A DNA stretch of 34,257 nucleotides, taken from a virus. The translations under genes were made by a program, and so were the position numbers. Position 1 is the first letter of the stretch, and each line of letters begins with the position of its first letter. The DNA is taken from the IMG/VR virus record IMGVR_UViG_3300034068_000870, positions 1 to 34,257 of that record; one strand, 5' to 3'. Positions 8,004-16,426 of this stretch are shown in pieces. Under the pieces are notes generated by a model. That model had not been told where the DNA came from, searched no databases, and saw nothing but the letters and a program-made list of their open reading frames with translations.

Positions 8004-8300
8004 TTAACTGTTTATTATATTGTATGTGTTTATTACACTTGTTGGGTATGCTGGTATTCTTAATTGTATTCCGTCTGGTACTATTAAACTACCAAATGTA
8101 ACTTGAGGATTAGCAGCTGCTATTATCCACCATAATGAAGCATCTTGATAAAATTGATTTGCTAACACATCAAAACGGTCTCCTTGCTCAATATAAACAT
8201 ATATGTCATCTGAGGTTAAAGGAATTTCAGGGTAACGAACAGTTTTGTAAGCTACTTTTCCGTTTATTTTAGTTAAAGGTATGTTAACGTATCTATTCAT
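8004..8300 (-). CDS. gp53: gp53-like LysM baseplate wedge protein
   Basis: 98 residues. A single LysM-like domain spans about 33-83: YVYIEQGDRFDVLANQFYQD, then LWWIIAAANP, then GSLIVPDGIQLRIP. This YxxxxGDxxxxLAxxFYxDxxLWW pattern is the core of T4 baseplate gp53, which is twice as long (196), and of LysM tail proteins such as P2 gpX. In the baseplate it would clamp wedge units or bind the hub rather than peptidoglycan. It lies between the 626-residue tail protein (6 bases) and the hub/lysozyme gene, as expected for a baseplate cluster. Confidence 0.8.
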   Translation of the reverse strand: MNRYVNIPLTKINGKVAYKTVRYPEIPLTSDDIYVYIEQGDRFDVLANQFYQDASLWWIIAAANPQVTFGSLIVPDGIQLRIPAYPTSVINTYNIINS

Positions 8301-8306
8301 TTATTA

Positions 8307-10187
8307 TTATCTTGGCAAAAGTTGATTTACTGTTGTATCAGCTGGTGCTTGTGGTGTAATTATTGGTGTTGGCTTTAATGGTGATGTTGAAGCTCTAGTC
8401 ACATCAGAAGATGGTGGTGGATCATAATTATTACTAGATCTGTTTGCTAACGCTATATATCTTTCATCTTCAAATCCTTGAACATTACCTATTCCATTTT
8501 GTGGGAATGTTAATTGTTGTTTTCTTGGAACAAAATTATGTATTGGAGTAAATGTAAATCCTGTTACTCTAATCATATGTGGTAACTCTTTAACTGAATT
8601 GTCACTTCCGCCTTCTGTGTTTATTCCTATTTCCCAAGTTGCTTCTTGAGGTACATCATAAGTTAAAGAAGTTATAAATCCTGGTTGGGAATATAAATAT
8701 CCTCCTACAGTAAGCCTAACTAAAGGACCTCTCATGTATCCTTCTCCACTGTAATCAGGCATTAAATTTGAAGCTAAATAATTTAATTTTTGATACATTG
8801 GAATAAGTTCTGCTTTTGATTGAGCCGCTACAGTCCAAGACATATTTATTGTTCTATCAAAACTATCATATGTATAAAATTTTTCACCTCTACCTACATA
8901 TTGAGTTCCTGTCCAATTAGCATTATAACTATCACTAAATGAATCTAAAAATGCTCTAAAATGCATGAATACTCCAAATCTAGGAGCGTTATTATCTATA
9001 GCTTCAATTCTAAATTTAACTAAATCATTTGTATCAACAGGATCTACTTTATCTGAACGATATAATGTTTTAGCTGTGATTTTATCTAAAGCAGGAGCTA
9101 CAGTAGCTGTAGTTCCAAAAGGTATTTTACCTACTGTATAATTAATAATATTCCCTCGAGTACCAGGATTACCTAATTTTACTCGTTGTTCAATATTTTC
9201 AGTTTGATAGTCTGGAGATTTTGAAATTATGCTACTTTCTTCTACTCCACCATCTTTTACAATTCCTGTTAAATTATTTATTAATGTTGCTCTAAAATCT
9301 TGTTGAGGTGATGGGGAATAATTAAACGCACTTCTAAGATTATTAGTTGATGCTACTCTTGGTGCTTCTACTCTAGTACTAGTTGGAGTAATAGTTGTAT
9401 TTATTAATTCAGCTAAATAACCTAATCCATTATAAGTAGTAACTAAATAATTATATATTGGTAAATTTTTATTTCCTGTATTTTGATATAAATTAACTCT
9501 TGGAGCTGAGCCTCCTTTATTAGCAAATTGAATATTAGTAGAACCTACACCTAAAAAAGCACCTGGGCCTCCTGTGTATGTTAATATATTAGTATTATCA
9601 TTACCTGTTTTATAGTAATTTATAATTTTATCTTTTGTTAACTCTATTAATCGGTTTGTAACTCCTGTAGGACCTCCTTTAATTTCTGATATTACATCAG
9701 TATATTGAGGAGAAAAATACCCATCAGGTAATAAACCTTGTTTATAAAAATGAAAACCAGCCGCTGAACCTGCTACTTGAGCTATTGTATTAGTAGGTAA
9801 ATAGGGACCATTATTTGGTTGTATTTTAGGTTCATGAAAATTAGCGGCTTGTGTTCTAACGTTTGTTTGAGATAAAACATTTTGTTTAGCTATAAACAAT
9901 ACACCTGGTGTGGTAGTGAAAAATTTAGATAAACGAGCAGCATCTGTTTCAGAACGAGCTATAACTAATCCGTTAGTATTAAATGTAGCAGATGCTCCAG
10001 GAATTGGAGTTACTATAAATGGTTGTCTACTTGCTCCTCCGCCTGGTGTATCTTTACCATACTTAAGAGTTAAAAGTGGATCAGTGCCATTTACGCCACC
10101 TATAACATTTCCAGAAGGTGTAGGATACCCTGCACCACCATAAAATTTAAAATTTTTAGGGTTAGTAAGGATATTTAATAATGCCAT
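8307..10187 (-). CDS. Tail tube/baseplate junction protein
   Basis: 626 residues. The N-terminal third is Gly/Pro/Asn-rich and low in predicted helix (FYGGAGYPTPSGNVIGG, DTPGGGASRQPF). The recognisable part is residues about 400-560: FGVFMHFRAFLDSFSDSYNA, FDRTINMSWTVAAQSKAELI, YQKLNYLASNLMPDYSG, VRLTVGGYLYSQPGFI and VPQEATWEIGINTEGG. This pattern (two-stage tail-tube-like fold with 'yeKlnyLas...P.y' helix) is typical of myovirus tail tube-initiator/baseplate hub proteins, similar in role to T4 gp48/gp54. Its 3' neighbour is the LysM protein and its 5' neighbour overlaps it by one base. The exact T4 equivalent cannot be assigned by eye. Confidence 0.65.
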   Translation of the reverse strand: MALLNILTNPKNFKFYGGAGYPTPSGNVIGGVNGTDPLLTLKYGKDTPGGGASRQPFIVTPIPGASATFNTNGLVIARSETDAARLSKFFTTTPGVLFIAKQNVLSQTNVRTQAANFHEPKIQPNNGPYLPTNTIAQVAGSAAGFHFYKQGLLPDGYFSPQYTDVISEIKGGPTGVTNRLIELTKDKIINYYKTGNDNTNILTYTGGPGAFLGVGSTNIQFANKGGSAPRVNLYQNTGNKNLPIYNYLVTTYNGLGYLAELINTTITPTSTRVEAPRVASTNNLRSAFNYSPSPQQDFRATLINNLTGIVKDGGVEESSIISKSPDYQTENIEQRVKLGNPGTRGNIINYTVGKIPFGTTATVAPALDKITAKTLYRSDKVDPVDTNDLVKFRIEAIDNNAPRFGVFMHFRAFLDSFSDSYNANWTGTQYVGRGEKFYTYDSFDRTINMSWTVAAQSKAELIPMYQKLNYLASNLMPDYSGEGYMRGPLVRLTVGGYLYSQPGFITSLTYDVPQEATWEIGINTEGGSDNSVKELPHMIRVTGFTFTPIHNFVPRKQQLTFPQNGIGNVQGFEDERYIALANRSSNNYDPPPSSDVTRASTSPLKPTPIITPQAPADTTVNQLLPR

Positions 10188-10462
10188 TATTCTGGTCTAG
10201 CTTCGTTATATTTCAAAGACGCAGCACTACTATTAAGATCTAGTTGTGAAGGTTGAGGTAATGCATTGTTATATCCATCATCATAAGAAACATAAGCGTT
10301 TGTTACTTCTGATCTATAAGCACCATCCATTGAATATCCTGGTAAGTTACCAAAAGCATGTAATTTTGATTGTTTTGTAGCTCCTGGATTTACTGGTGGT
10401 GTATCTACTCCGTATTTACTAAATCCAGATCCTCCGATTTTAAGTTTGTCTAATAATCCCAT
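10187..10462 (-). CDS. Small hypothetical tail-region protein
   Basis: 91 residues, beginning MGLLDKLKIGGSGFSKYGVD and rich in Gly, Pro, Asn, Ser and Tyr, with no hydrophobic core pattern that suggests an enzyme. A one-base overlap (TAATG type) with the 626-residue tail protein implies coupled translation. Position between the tape measure and baseplate genes suggests a minor baseplate part or assembly factor; I do not recognise it. A late-type promoter motif lies 16 bases before its ATG. Confidence 0.65.
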   Translation of the reverse strand: MGLLDKLKIGGSGFSKYGVDTPPVNPGATKQSKLHAFGNLPGYSMDGAYRSEVTNAYVSYDDGYNNALPQPSQLDLNSSAASLKYNEARPE

Positions 10463-10477
10463 TGTTTTATGTTTTAA

Positions 10478-10492
10478 GTTTATTATAAATAT
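10478..10492 (-). promoter_or_regulatory. Late-type promoter motif before the baseplate genes
   Basis: Minus strand ATATTTATAATAAAC, followed by TTAAAAC. The same 13-15 base core occurs before the sheath, tube and mosaic fibre genes, with no clear -33 box, so it may be a single-box late promoter. Confidence 0.5.
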
Positions 10493-10505
10493 TAATATTA
10501 TTTAA

Positions 10506-12995
10506 TTATACTGAAAATGTATTCATAGCTCCAACATGACCTATTGCTGTAGAACTCATAATTACGTTTCCACCTTCTCTTGTTGCTGTTATTAAATCAT
10601 CAAGTTTAGCGTAAAATTTATCTAAAGGTATAATAGCTTCAGGACCTTTTTCACCTACTGTAGCTCTTGTTGTTTTTTTCATTACAATACCACCGTTTGC
10701 ATATTCTGGTCCTTTAGGTTGCATAGATTCATATAATCCATATCCCGCGCCTAATGCAGCTCCAATTGCTGTTCCTATACCAGGAGCAATCATTGAACCT
10801 ATACTAGCACCAGTTAACGCTGCTCCTCCTATATTTAAACCTGTAGCTAATCCTTTATTACCTGAATCTTCTGCGTATCCTGATAATGCGTCTATTCCCA
10901 TACCTGCTAAAGCTCCCGCTCCACCTTTTGCAAATCTACCAAGTCCACCACGTGTTTTTAATATTTTTTTCCCCATTGAAAAACTTCCTCCGGCAAATTG
11001 AGATGATCCAGGACCTACTTCTTGAACATAAGTAGGTCTAGCAATTGAATCTCCTCGTTTACCAAGAAATAAATTTCTTATTGTATTACCTAACGCTATG
11101 ATAGCACCTACACCTACAGCTATTGCTCCGGCCGCTCCAAAAGCAGCTAATGCATATTTACCAAAACTTGATGTAGCAAATTTTTCAAATAAACTCGCTA
11201 CCATTTCTACCATAGTACCTAAAGGTCCAGCAATAACAGAATTTAATGAATCTTTCATTTTTTCACCAGCTGCTGATATTCTTGTTTGTGCGTCTAAGTT
11301 TAATTTAGCTACTTCAAGTGTTTTACCTTGTAATATTTGTTTTTCAAGCTCATCAGCTTGTTCAATTTTTCCTTTATCTCTTAATTCTTTTATTTGTTTT
11401 TGATATATTGAAGTTTGATCACCTAATATATGCTTTAATTGCTCTTGTTTAATTAGTGAATTTGCTAATTCATCTGTTTCCATACCTGCAGCTTTTGCAA
11501 GTGCTTCTTGTTGGATAACATTTAAACGTTGGAATTCAGCTAAACTACCTACTTGTCTTAATACTTCTTGAGCAGCTCCTGCAGAGTCACCTTGTAATGC
11601 TAAATATCTAGCTTGTTCAAGATTTAATTGTTTACCAGTTAATAATTCAGCTTCTAATTCAGCTGATATTGATGATTCAAAATTAAGTAAACCTTTAGCT
11701 ATACCTTGCGCTTGTTGTAACGTTATACCTAATTTTTGAGTTTGTATAACTGCTTTTCCTATTAAATCAGGACTGCCTTTATATTGGGCATATAATTGAC
11801 CATTTACTTTAGCTACTTCAGTTAATACTTTTCTATTAGATATTACTCCTTTATTTTGTTTACCTATAGAGTTAACAATTTGTTCTTGAGTTTTACCGGT
11901 AATTTGAGAAAATCTAGTAAAAGCAGCAGCTTCATCATTAGTTAATCCTAATTTTTTAGTTAAATTAGTAAAATCTTCTAATGTTTTACCTGTAAAATCA
12001 GCAGATGTACCAAAACTATCATTTAAAGCATTAGTAGCTTCTACAAAATTCTTTTGATAACCTAATGCTTCTTTTGAATTTAAAGCAAGATGTTTAATTT
12101 CTTCAGCAGAATGATGAGCTTCTTTTGAAGTAACTAATTGATTTTTAGCTATTTCATATGTTTCTTTACTAAATTCTGCTCCAATATGATATAATGTTTT
12201 AAAACCTTTAACTAAAAGTCCCATATATACAACTGGATCTTTAAGACCTTCTTTAGCTGCTTTAAATGTACCTTCAATTGCCGCTATACCAACTGCTAAT
12301 TGACTTCCAGATTTAGCAGCTGTACGCATATTTTTGCTAATCTCTTTAATAGCTTCACTTTCAACACCAATATGTTTTAATGAACCTTCAATACCTTTAA
12401 ATATTTGTCCAGTTAAACCAAGAGTGTGTTGTATTATTTTTTCATTTTTAACTTCTTGTGCACTATGTGTTATTATTCTATAAAGATAAGATTCTTGATC
12501 AGCTAAAGCATCAGTAATTTCTTTATTATAATTAGAAAGAGTTTCATAATATTTAGAAGATTTATTTAAAGTTAATAATTCTTTATCTGCTTTTTCTTTA
12601 CTTCTTCTTAAACTATCTACTTCTAATTGAGCTTTTTTAGCTAAACTAGTTAATTGTTTAATAGTTAATATTTCTTCATCTTTTCTATGTGTAAGTAATT
12701 TAGAAGCGATACTTTCTAATTTATTAAAACTTCTATTCATAAGAGTAGTAGTTTTAGTAGATTTATCTAAATCAGCAATAACATTTTTTAAAGTATCAGA
12801 AATATTTTCAAATACATTTTCTAAATCTCTAACTTCATTAACTAAAAGACTAGCAAAAGCCTCAGCTTGTTTTAAATTACCACTCATTGATAGAATAGCT
12901 TTATCTAAATCAGGAAAACCTTGCCCACCTAGTTTGCGAATTTTAGTCTCTAGGTCTCTGATTTGTTTTTCTACGTCTGCAAAAGTTTTAGCCAT
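10506..12995 (-). CDS. Tail tape measure protein
   Basis: 829 residues, the longest helical protein here. Residues 1-200 are coiled-coil (VEKQIRDLETKIRKLGG, RRSKEKADKELLTL), 300-600 are helical and Ala/Gln/Lys-rich (tape-measure type repeats such as FTRFSQITGKTQEQIVNSIG), and 612-640 is a hydrophobic stretch (YALAAFGAAGAIAVGVGAII). The C-terminus carries Gly/Ala-rich segments and the classical tape-measure ending ANGGIVMKK, ATVGEKGPEAIIPLDKF. At about 0.15 nm per residue it would specify a tail near 120 nm. It follows the chaperone-like gene and a terminator, the canonical position. A likely A/T promoter sequence (AATATTTATTAC) precedes the start. Confidence 0.85.
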   Translation of the reverse strand: MAKTFADVEKQIRDLETKIRKLGGQGFPDLDKAILSMSGNLKQAEAFASLLVNEVRDLENVFENISDTLKNVIADLDKSTKTTTLMNRSFNKLESIASKLLTHRKDEEILTIKQLTSLAKKAQLEVDSLRRSKEKADKELLTLNKSSKYYETLSNYNKEITDALADQESYLYRIITHSAQEVKNEKIIQHTLGLTGQIFKGIEGSLKHIGVESEAIKEISKNMRTAAKSGSQLAVGIAAIEGTFKAAKEGLKDPVVYMGLLVKGFKTLYHIGAEFSKETYEIAKNQLVTSKEAHHSAEEIKHLALNSKEALGYQKNFVEATNALNDSFGTSADFTGKTLEDFTNLTKKLGLTNDEAAAFTRFSQITGKTQEQIVNSIGKQNKGVISNRKVLTEVAKVNGQLYAQYKGSPDLIGKAVIQTQKLGITLQQAQGIAKGLLNFESSISAELEAELLTGKQLNLEQARYLALQGDSAGAAQEVLRQVGSLAEFQRLNVIQQEALAKAAGMETDELANSLIKQEQLKHILGDQTSIYQKQIKELRDKGKIEQADELEKQILQGKTLEVAKLNLDAQTRISAAGEKMKDSLNSVIAGPLGTMVEMVASLFEKFATSSFGKYALAAFGAAGAIAVGVGAIIALGNTIRNLFLGKRGDSIARPTYVQEVGPGSSQFAGGSFSMGKKILKTRGGLGRFAKGGAGALAGMGIDALSGYAEDSGNKGLATGLNIGGAALTGASIGSMIAPGIGTAIGAALGAGYGLYESMQPKGPEYANGGIVMKKTTRATVGEKGPEAIIPLDKFYAKLDDLITATREGGNVIMSSTAIGHVGAMNTFSV

Positions 12996-13019
12996 ATAGT
13001 ATTATATGTAATAAATATT

Positions 13020-13046
13020 AAAGGCACCTATTTTTTAGATGCCTTT
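13020..13046 (-). terminator. Terminator hairpin containing the stop codon of the frameshift extension
   Basis: AAAGGCA (13020-13026) pairs with TGCCTTT (13040-13046) around a 13-base loop. On the minus strand it is followed by TTT then AATATTTATT. The stop codon of the out-of-frame extension (13028-13030) lies in the loop. It ends the chaperone transcript just before the tape measure gene. Confidence 0.6.
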
Positions 13047-13297
13047 GTAATATATGTTGGTGGTTTAATAGGTGCTACGGTTTGTGCTGATTTTAAAGTT
13101 TTAATAGATTGTTCTACAACATCATCTTGATCGGACGATTGTTGTTTATCGTACCATTCTTTAATTTTATTAAATGTAAATTTTCTTAACCAAATTGGCA
13201 TATTATATACTGTATACCAGTCATAACCACCATTACCATGAAATATAATTTCATGTATTTGAGAAAATACACTATTTCTATATTCCCGAGTCAGGCC
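13028..13297 (-). CDS. Out-of-frame C-terminal extension of the gp26/chaperone-like gene (probable frameshift product)
   Basis: This frame has no ATG near its 5' end. It opens just after a stop (TAG at the frame-0 ATA GGT codons) and continues for 89 codons from 13297: GLTREYRNSVFSQIHEIIFH, GNGGYDWYTVYNMPIWLRKF, TFNKIKEWYDKQQ and a Lys-rich tail. The conserved-looking part starts well before the only Met (13201), so independent initiation at Met would discard it. The two frames overlap only between that stop and the frame-0 TAG at 13278, and this window contains a run of seven T (13298-13304). Slipping +1 or -2 there joins frame 0 to this frame with perfect Phe re-pairing, giving about 333 residues. 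P2 E/E+E' and lambda G/GT occupy the same position before the tape measure. Confidence 0.6.
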   Translation of the reverse strand, partial: GLTREYRNSVFSQIHEIIFHGNGGYDWYTVYNMPIWLRKFTFNKIKEWYDKQQSSDQDDVVEQSIKTLKSAQTVAPIKPPTYITKASKK

Positions 13298-14030
13298 AAA
13301 AAAAGTTAAGACCTATTGGTAAGGTCACGCCCTCCTCTACGTTACCGTCACTAACATAGTTAAATTTTAATTCAACACCTGGTGCTAATTTAGAAACATA
13401 TTCTCTAAATGCTCTAGAATCTCTAGCTAAAAATGCATTATCTACAAATTCACGAATATCTTTTTTCTCTCTATTACCATTAACTGATAGAATCATGTGT
13501 TTAAGTCTAGTTGATAATTCAGGGTTACCTTTAGGATCAATTTTCTTTAAACCATCTAATTCTTGTTCAATTTTTTTATCATCACCATGAGTAAGTAATC
13601 TAAATGAAATTTCATTTCCTGAATGAGGTAATGTAAAGTGAAATTCATTAACTCTAGATGTTTTAACTAAAGATTCATCTAACAATTTTTCTTTCATTGT
13701 AGTTAAATCTACAGTTACTTCTTCACCATTATAAGTAAATACATAATCTTTACCATATCCTAAAATACGTGCTGAAACCATAATAGCATCTTTATCAGCT
13801 ACTAATAAATCATCATAATTGATTTTACTTACAATCATAGATTGTAAAAGTTTGTCAATAACTGTACCTTGTCTGATGTAATTCTGGTTAGTTAGGATGT
13901 CTTCTTCTTTCGCCGTCATATATTTCATTTCGATTTTACCGCTTGATAACGGGTTATCTTCAGAATATAGCAAGCCTTTTGATGGTAGTTCCACTATTTC
14001 TGTTGGGAACTTGTATTTGTTTTCTTCCAT
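13278..14030 (-). CDS. gp26-like baseplate/tail assembly chaperone, frame 0
   Basis: 250 residues, slightly larger than T4 gp26 (208). The pattern FPTEIVELPSKGLLYSEDNP, IEMKYMTAKEEDILTNQNYI, GTVIDKLLQSMI at residues 8-66 is that of the T4 gp26 / tail assembly chaperone family, followed by FRLLTHGDDKKIEQELDGL and a C-terminus LPIGLNFFWPDSGI. Frame 0 ends inside a segment that continues in another frame (see the extension at 13028-13297). It lies between the tube gene and the tape measure, where chaperones that wrap the tape measure are normally encoded. A terminator separates it from the tube gene, and a promoter-like 19-mer lies 24 bases before its ATG. Confidence 0.75.
   Translation of the reverse strand: MEENKYKFPTEIVELPSKGLLYSEDNPLSSGKIEMKYMTAKEEDILTNQNYIRQGTVIDKLLQSMIVSKINYDDLLVADKDAIMVSARILGYGKDYVFTYNGEEVTVDLTTMKEKLLDESLVKTSRVNEFHFTLPHSGNEISFRLLTHGDDKKIEQELDGLKKIDPKGNPELSTRLKHMILSVNGNREKKDIREFVDNAFLARDSRAFREYVSKLAPGVELKFNYVSDGNVEEGVTLPIGLNFFWPDSGI
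13298..13304 (-). other. Candidate slippery site, seven T in a row
   Basis: Minus-strand AAC TTT TTT TGG (frame 0). A P-site Phe tRNA on the second TTT can slip +1 or -2 and still pair with TTT. It is the only homopolymer run in the 11-codon window shared by the two frames. Confidence 0.5.
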
Positions 14031-14053
14031 AAATTTGATTTGTTTATAACTAT

Positions 14054-14072
14054 GTTTATATATATAAATATA
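14054..14072 (-). promoter_or_regulatory. Promoter-like 19-mer before the gp26-like gene
   Basis: Minus-strand TATATTTATATATATAAAC. The identical 19 bases occur at 20891-20909 before the small membrane protein gene. It looks like the late-type motif with a few extra TA bases. It sits directly after the tube terminator. Confidence 0.5.
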
Positions 14073-14086
14073 TGAGAAAAAAAGAA

Positions 14087-14104
14087 GCTCGCCAAAAGGC
14101 GAGC
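14087..14104 (-). terminator. Strong intrinsic terminator after the tail tube gene
   Basis: GCTCGCC (14087-14093), loop of four, GGCGAGC (14098-14104). On the minus strand the perfect 7-bp GC-rich stem is followed by TTCTTTTTTTCTC, a typical U-rich tail. It lies 33 bases beyond the tube gene stop and ends the sheath/tube transcript. Confidence 0.85.
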
Positions 14105-14136
14105 CATCTTAATCCTGTATTTCGGGGGAGGGGTTT

Positions 14137-14625
14137 TTAGAAATTTAAAATACAATAATCTGGTTGTACTGTTAATGTGATATTTTGAGCTGTTGACTCT
14201 GTATCCCAATTGTAATCACCAAAATTTGCATCTGTAATTAAAGCACCTTTAATGATCCATTCTGAAACGATATCACCTACTGGTCCTAATACGTCTAATG
14301 TTAAGTCTTTCTTATAGAAATCACTATAACCATCTCTACCAGTTACTGATTCGTGATGTAAACGTACCCATTCCATTACTGCCTGAGCTCCTGAAGGAGT
14401 AATTGGGTCAAATAATGTCATTTGGATAGTACCCCATTTACTTTTACCTTTTACAAAACGTTGAACGTTAATGTGGTTTAAAGTAACTGTGTCTTGTGTT
14501 AATGTCACTGCGTTTACTCCTTTAATAATATACGCTGGAATTCCATCCATGTATAAAATGAAACGGTTCTGTTGTTTCGGTTCGAACGCTGTGAAAAATA
14601 TTTCGTTTGGATCTAATACTGCCAT
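14137..14625 (-). CDS. gp19: Tail tube protein, gp19-like
   Basis: 162 residues, against 163 in T4 gp19. Family pattern: NEIFFTAFEPKQQNRFILYM near 7-26, GIPAYIIKGVNA, GKSKWGTIQMTLFDPITPSG at 60-79, AQAVMEWVRLHHESVTGRDG, then KKDLTLDVLGPVGDIVSEWI and a C-terminal NITLTVQPDYCIL strand. Hexameric rings of this protein form the inner tube through which DNA passes. It follows the sheath gene, as in T4 and other contractile phages, and has its own late-type promoter motif and a strong terminator, allowing high independent expression. Confidence 0.9.
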   Translation of the reverse strand: MAVLDPNEIFFTAFEPKQQNRFILYMDGIPAYIIKGVNAVTLTQDTVTLNHINVQRFVKGKSKWGTIQMTLFDPITPSGAQAVMEWVRLHHESVTGRDGYSDFYKKDLTLDVLGPVGDIVSEWIIKGALITDANFGDYNWDTESTAQNITLTVQPDYCILNF

Positions 14626-14642
14626 GTTTTGTTTATTTATTC

Positions 14643-14657
14643 TTTATTATAAATATT
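14643..14657 (-). promoter_or_regulatory. Late-type promoter motif before the tail tube gene
   Basis: Minus-strand AATATTTATAATAAA, 18 bases before the ATG. It matches the motif before the sheath, mosaic fibre and 91-residue genes. The transcript leader would be very short and has no Shine-Dalgarno. Confidence 0.5.
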
Positions 14658-14671
14658 ATTTAATTTAATCC

Positions 14672-16372
14672 TTACGCTGGGAATGTTGCTCCTGTAGGTA
14701 AGATGTTGAAATCTAAGTAAATAAATTCAGCTGTTCTTGTAGGTTGGATATAAATTTGTCCGATTAACTCATTTCTATCGATTACGTCTGCTGTATTATT
14801 TGTTTCATTCATAATTACTCTAAACGCGTATAAACCTTGTTTTTGTTGAACTGATTCTAAGTATGGATTTACTTGTGATAAGAATGCATTTCTTGTTGCA
14901 ATTGTATTTTGTTCAAATACTAATGTATTAGCAACTTGTGAAATGTAGTTCTTAAGAGCAATTAATAATCTTCTAACATTTACTCTATCTAAAGCTGATG
15001 CTTGAGTTTGTAATGTTTTCTGACCATATACTACTGTACCTGTTCCAGGGAATGTAGCAATAGGATTTACTTTGTTTGAATATAAAGTATCTCTAGAAGA
15101 TTGAGGTAATTTTTGTTCTGCTCTAATTACTTGTAATCCACCTCTGTTAATACCAGCTGGTGCAAACCAAGGCTCAGCTACGGTATCATTAAATGCAAAC
15201 ACACCTGCCATTACTGTTGATGCTGGAACCCAAACATTCTTTCCTGTTGCAGGATCGATCATTTGAACCCAAGGCCAATATGAAGCAGCGTATGAAGTAT
15301 TTCTTGAATTAGCTTGTGTTGTTACTGTTGGAATAGCTGTATTGTAAGGTACTAAATCTAATACAAATAAACTATCACCTCTTGTTTGAGTATTATTAAT
15401 CATGTTTGTACACTGTGATGTGTATCCTGAGTTATATAATCCTGGAGCAAATAAGATGTTAAATTTATATTCGTCTTGATTTGATAACAAGCTGATCATG
15501 TTATTATAATCTGAACCTGTTAAACCTTGAGTATTTGAAGCGTTAATTTTTTCATAAAAATTAGCACCATCTGCTACTGTACCAACACCACCTGTAAATG
15601 AACCACTTGAGTTAATTGGAATTGATCCTGTGTATTGATCTTTAGCTACTCCTGTATTATCAAAATAATATGGAGTTGGAGTATTAACTGATGAAACTCT
15701 TACATAACGTGATTGGTTAAAGTAAGAACCAGATACTTCAATTTGGTTGTTAGTAACATTATAATTTTGATCTTGATCTCCAATTACTCTAGCTACATAA
15801 TTAGGTGCAAATGGATCTAATGATAATCCAGTCCAAGTTTCTAATACAATTGGATTGTTTGTATTATCATTACCTTGACGAATTAATAAACTAAATGTTC
15901 CAGACGCTGTATCAGAATTTAAAATTTGATATCTAATATTATCAGCTGATCCTGAAAGTAATGAACCACTTGCATCTAATGATGAAGAACTGTTCATAAT
16001 AATACCTTCAGATAATGTTTTTAAGGTTATTGATGAAGATGTATTATAATTTGGAATAGCTGTACTAGTTGCTGGTGTCCAAGTATTACTTGCACTTACT
16101 ACTCTAGCTACTAACAATGATGTTCCACCATTATTAAAATAGTTATAAGCTGCAATTGAAGTAAAGAATGAATAATTATCACTACCACTTTGGAAGCCTG
16201 CGCCAAATTTGTTTACAAACGCACTGTATGAAGTAACAACAGTTGGAATTTCAACGGGACCTAAAACTGTAGGACCTATGATTGCTGCACCTACGTTAAC
16301 TGGTTGTTGTCTGATAAACGATGAATCGTTTTCTCTTGCTAATACACCAGGGGAAATTAATGTTTCTGCCAT
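14672..16372 (-). CDS. gp18: Tail sheath protein, gp18-like
   Basis: 566 residues (T4 gp18 is 659). N-terminus LISPGVLARENDSSFI and VNVGAAIIGPTVLGPVEIPT with SYSAFVNKFG near 50 is the classical sheath entry. The middle domain (about 95-330) is Ser/Thr/Asn-rich and variable, as in other sheaths. The conserved C-terminal half shows FVLDLVPYN, WPWVQMIDPATGKNVWVPAS, WFAPAGINRGGLQVI, NPIATFPGTGTVVYGQKTL, and VNVRRLLIALKNYISQVANT, ending with the FIYLDFNILP strand. It forms the contractile sleeve around the tube. It is followed by the tube gene 46 bases on. Confidence 0.95.
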   Translation of the reverse strand: MAETLISPGVLARENDSSFIRQQPVNVGAAIIGPTVLGPVEIPTVVTSYSAFVNKFGAGFQSGSDNYSFFTSIAAYNYFNNGGTSLLVARVVSASNTWTPATSTAIPNYNTSSSITLKTLSEGIIMNSSSSLDASGSLLSGSADNIRYQILNSDTASGTFSLLIRQGNDNTNNPIVLETWTGLSLDPFAPNYVARVIGDQDQNYNVTNNQIEVSGSYFNQSRYVRVSSVNTPTPYYFDNTGVAKDQYTGSIPINSSGSFTGGVGTVADGANFYEKINASNTQGLTGSDYNNMISLLSNQDEYKFNILFAPGLYNSGYTSQCTNMINNTQTRGDSLFVLDLVPYNTAIPTVTTQANSRNTSYAASYWPWVQMIDPATGKNVWVPASTVMAGVFAFNDTVAEPWFAPAGINRGGLQVIRAEQKLPQSSRDTLYSNKVNPIATFPGTGTVVYGQKTLQTQASALDRVNVRRLLIALKNYISQVANTLVFEQNTIATRNAFLSQVNPYLESVQQKQGLYAFRVIMNETNNTADVIDRNELIGQIYIQPTRTAEFIYLDFNILPTGATFPA

Positions 16373-16394
16373 GTTATTTGTTAATAAGTTTAAT

Positions 16395-16409
16395 GTTTAT
16401 TATAAATAT
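16395..16409 (-). promoter_or_regulatory. Late-type promoter motif before the sheath gene
   Basis: Minus-strand ATATTTATAATAAAC followed by ATTAAAC, 22 bases before the ATG. It shares ATATTTATAATAAAC exactly with the site at 10478-10492. Confidence 0.5.
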
Positions 16410-16426
16410 ATTAAAGGGTCTTAAAA

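Noticed and set aside
13028-13201. Independent 57-residue gene starting at the Met at 13201
   Set aside because: Protein-like sequence extends 32 codons before this Met in the same frame without another start, which favours a frameshift product over internal initiation.
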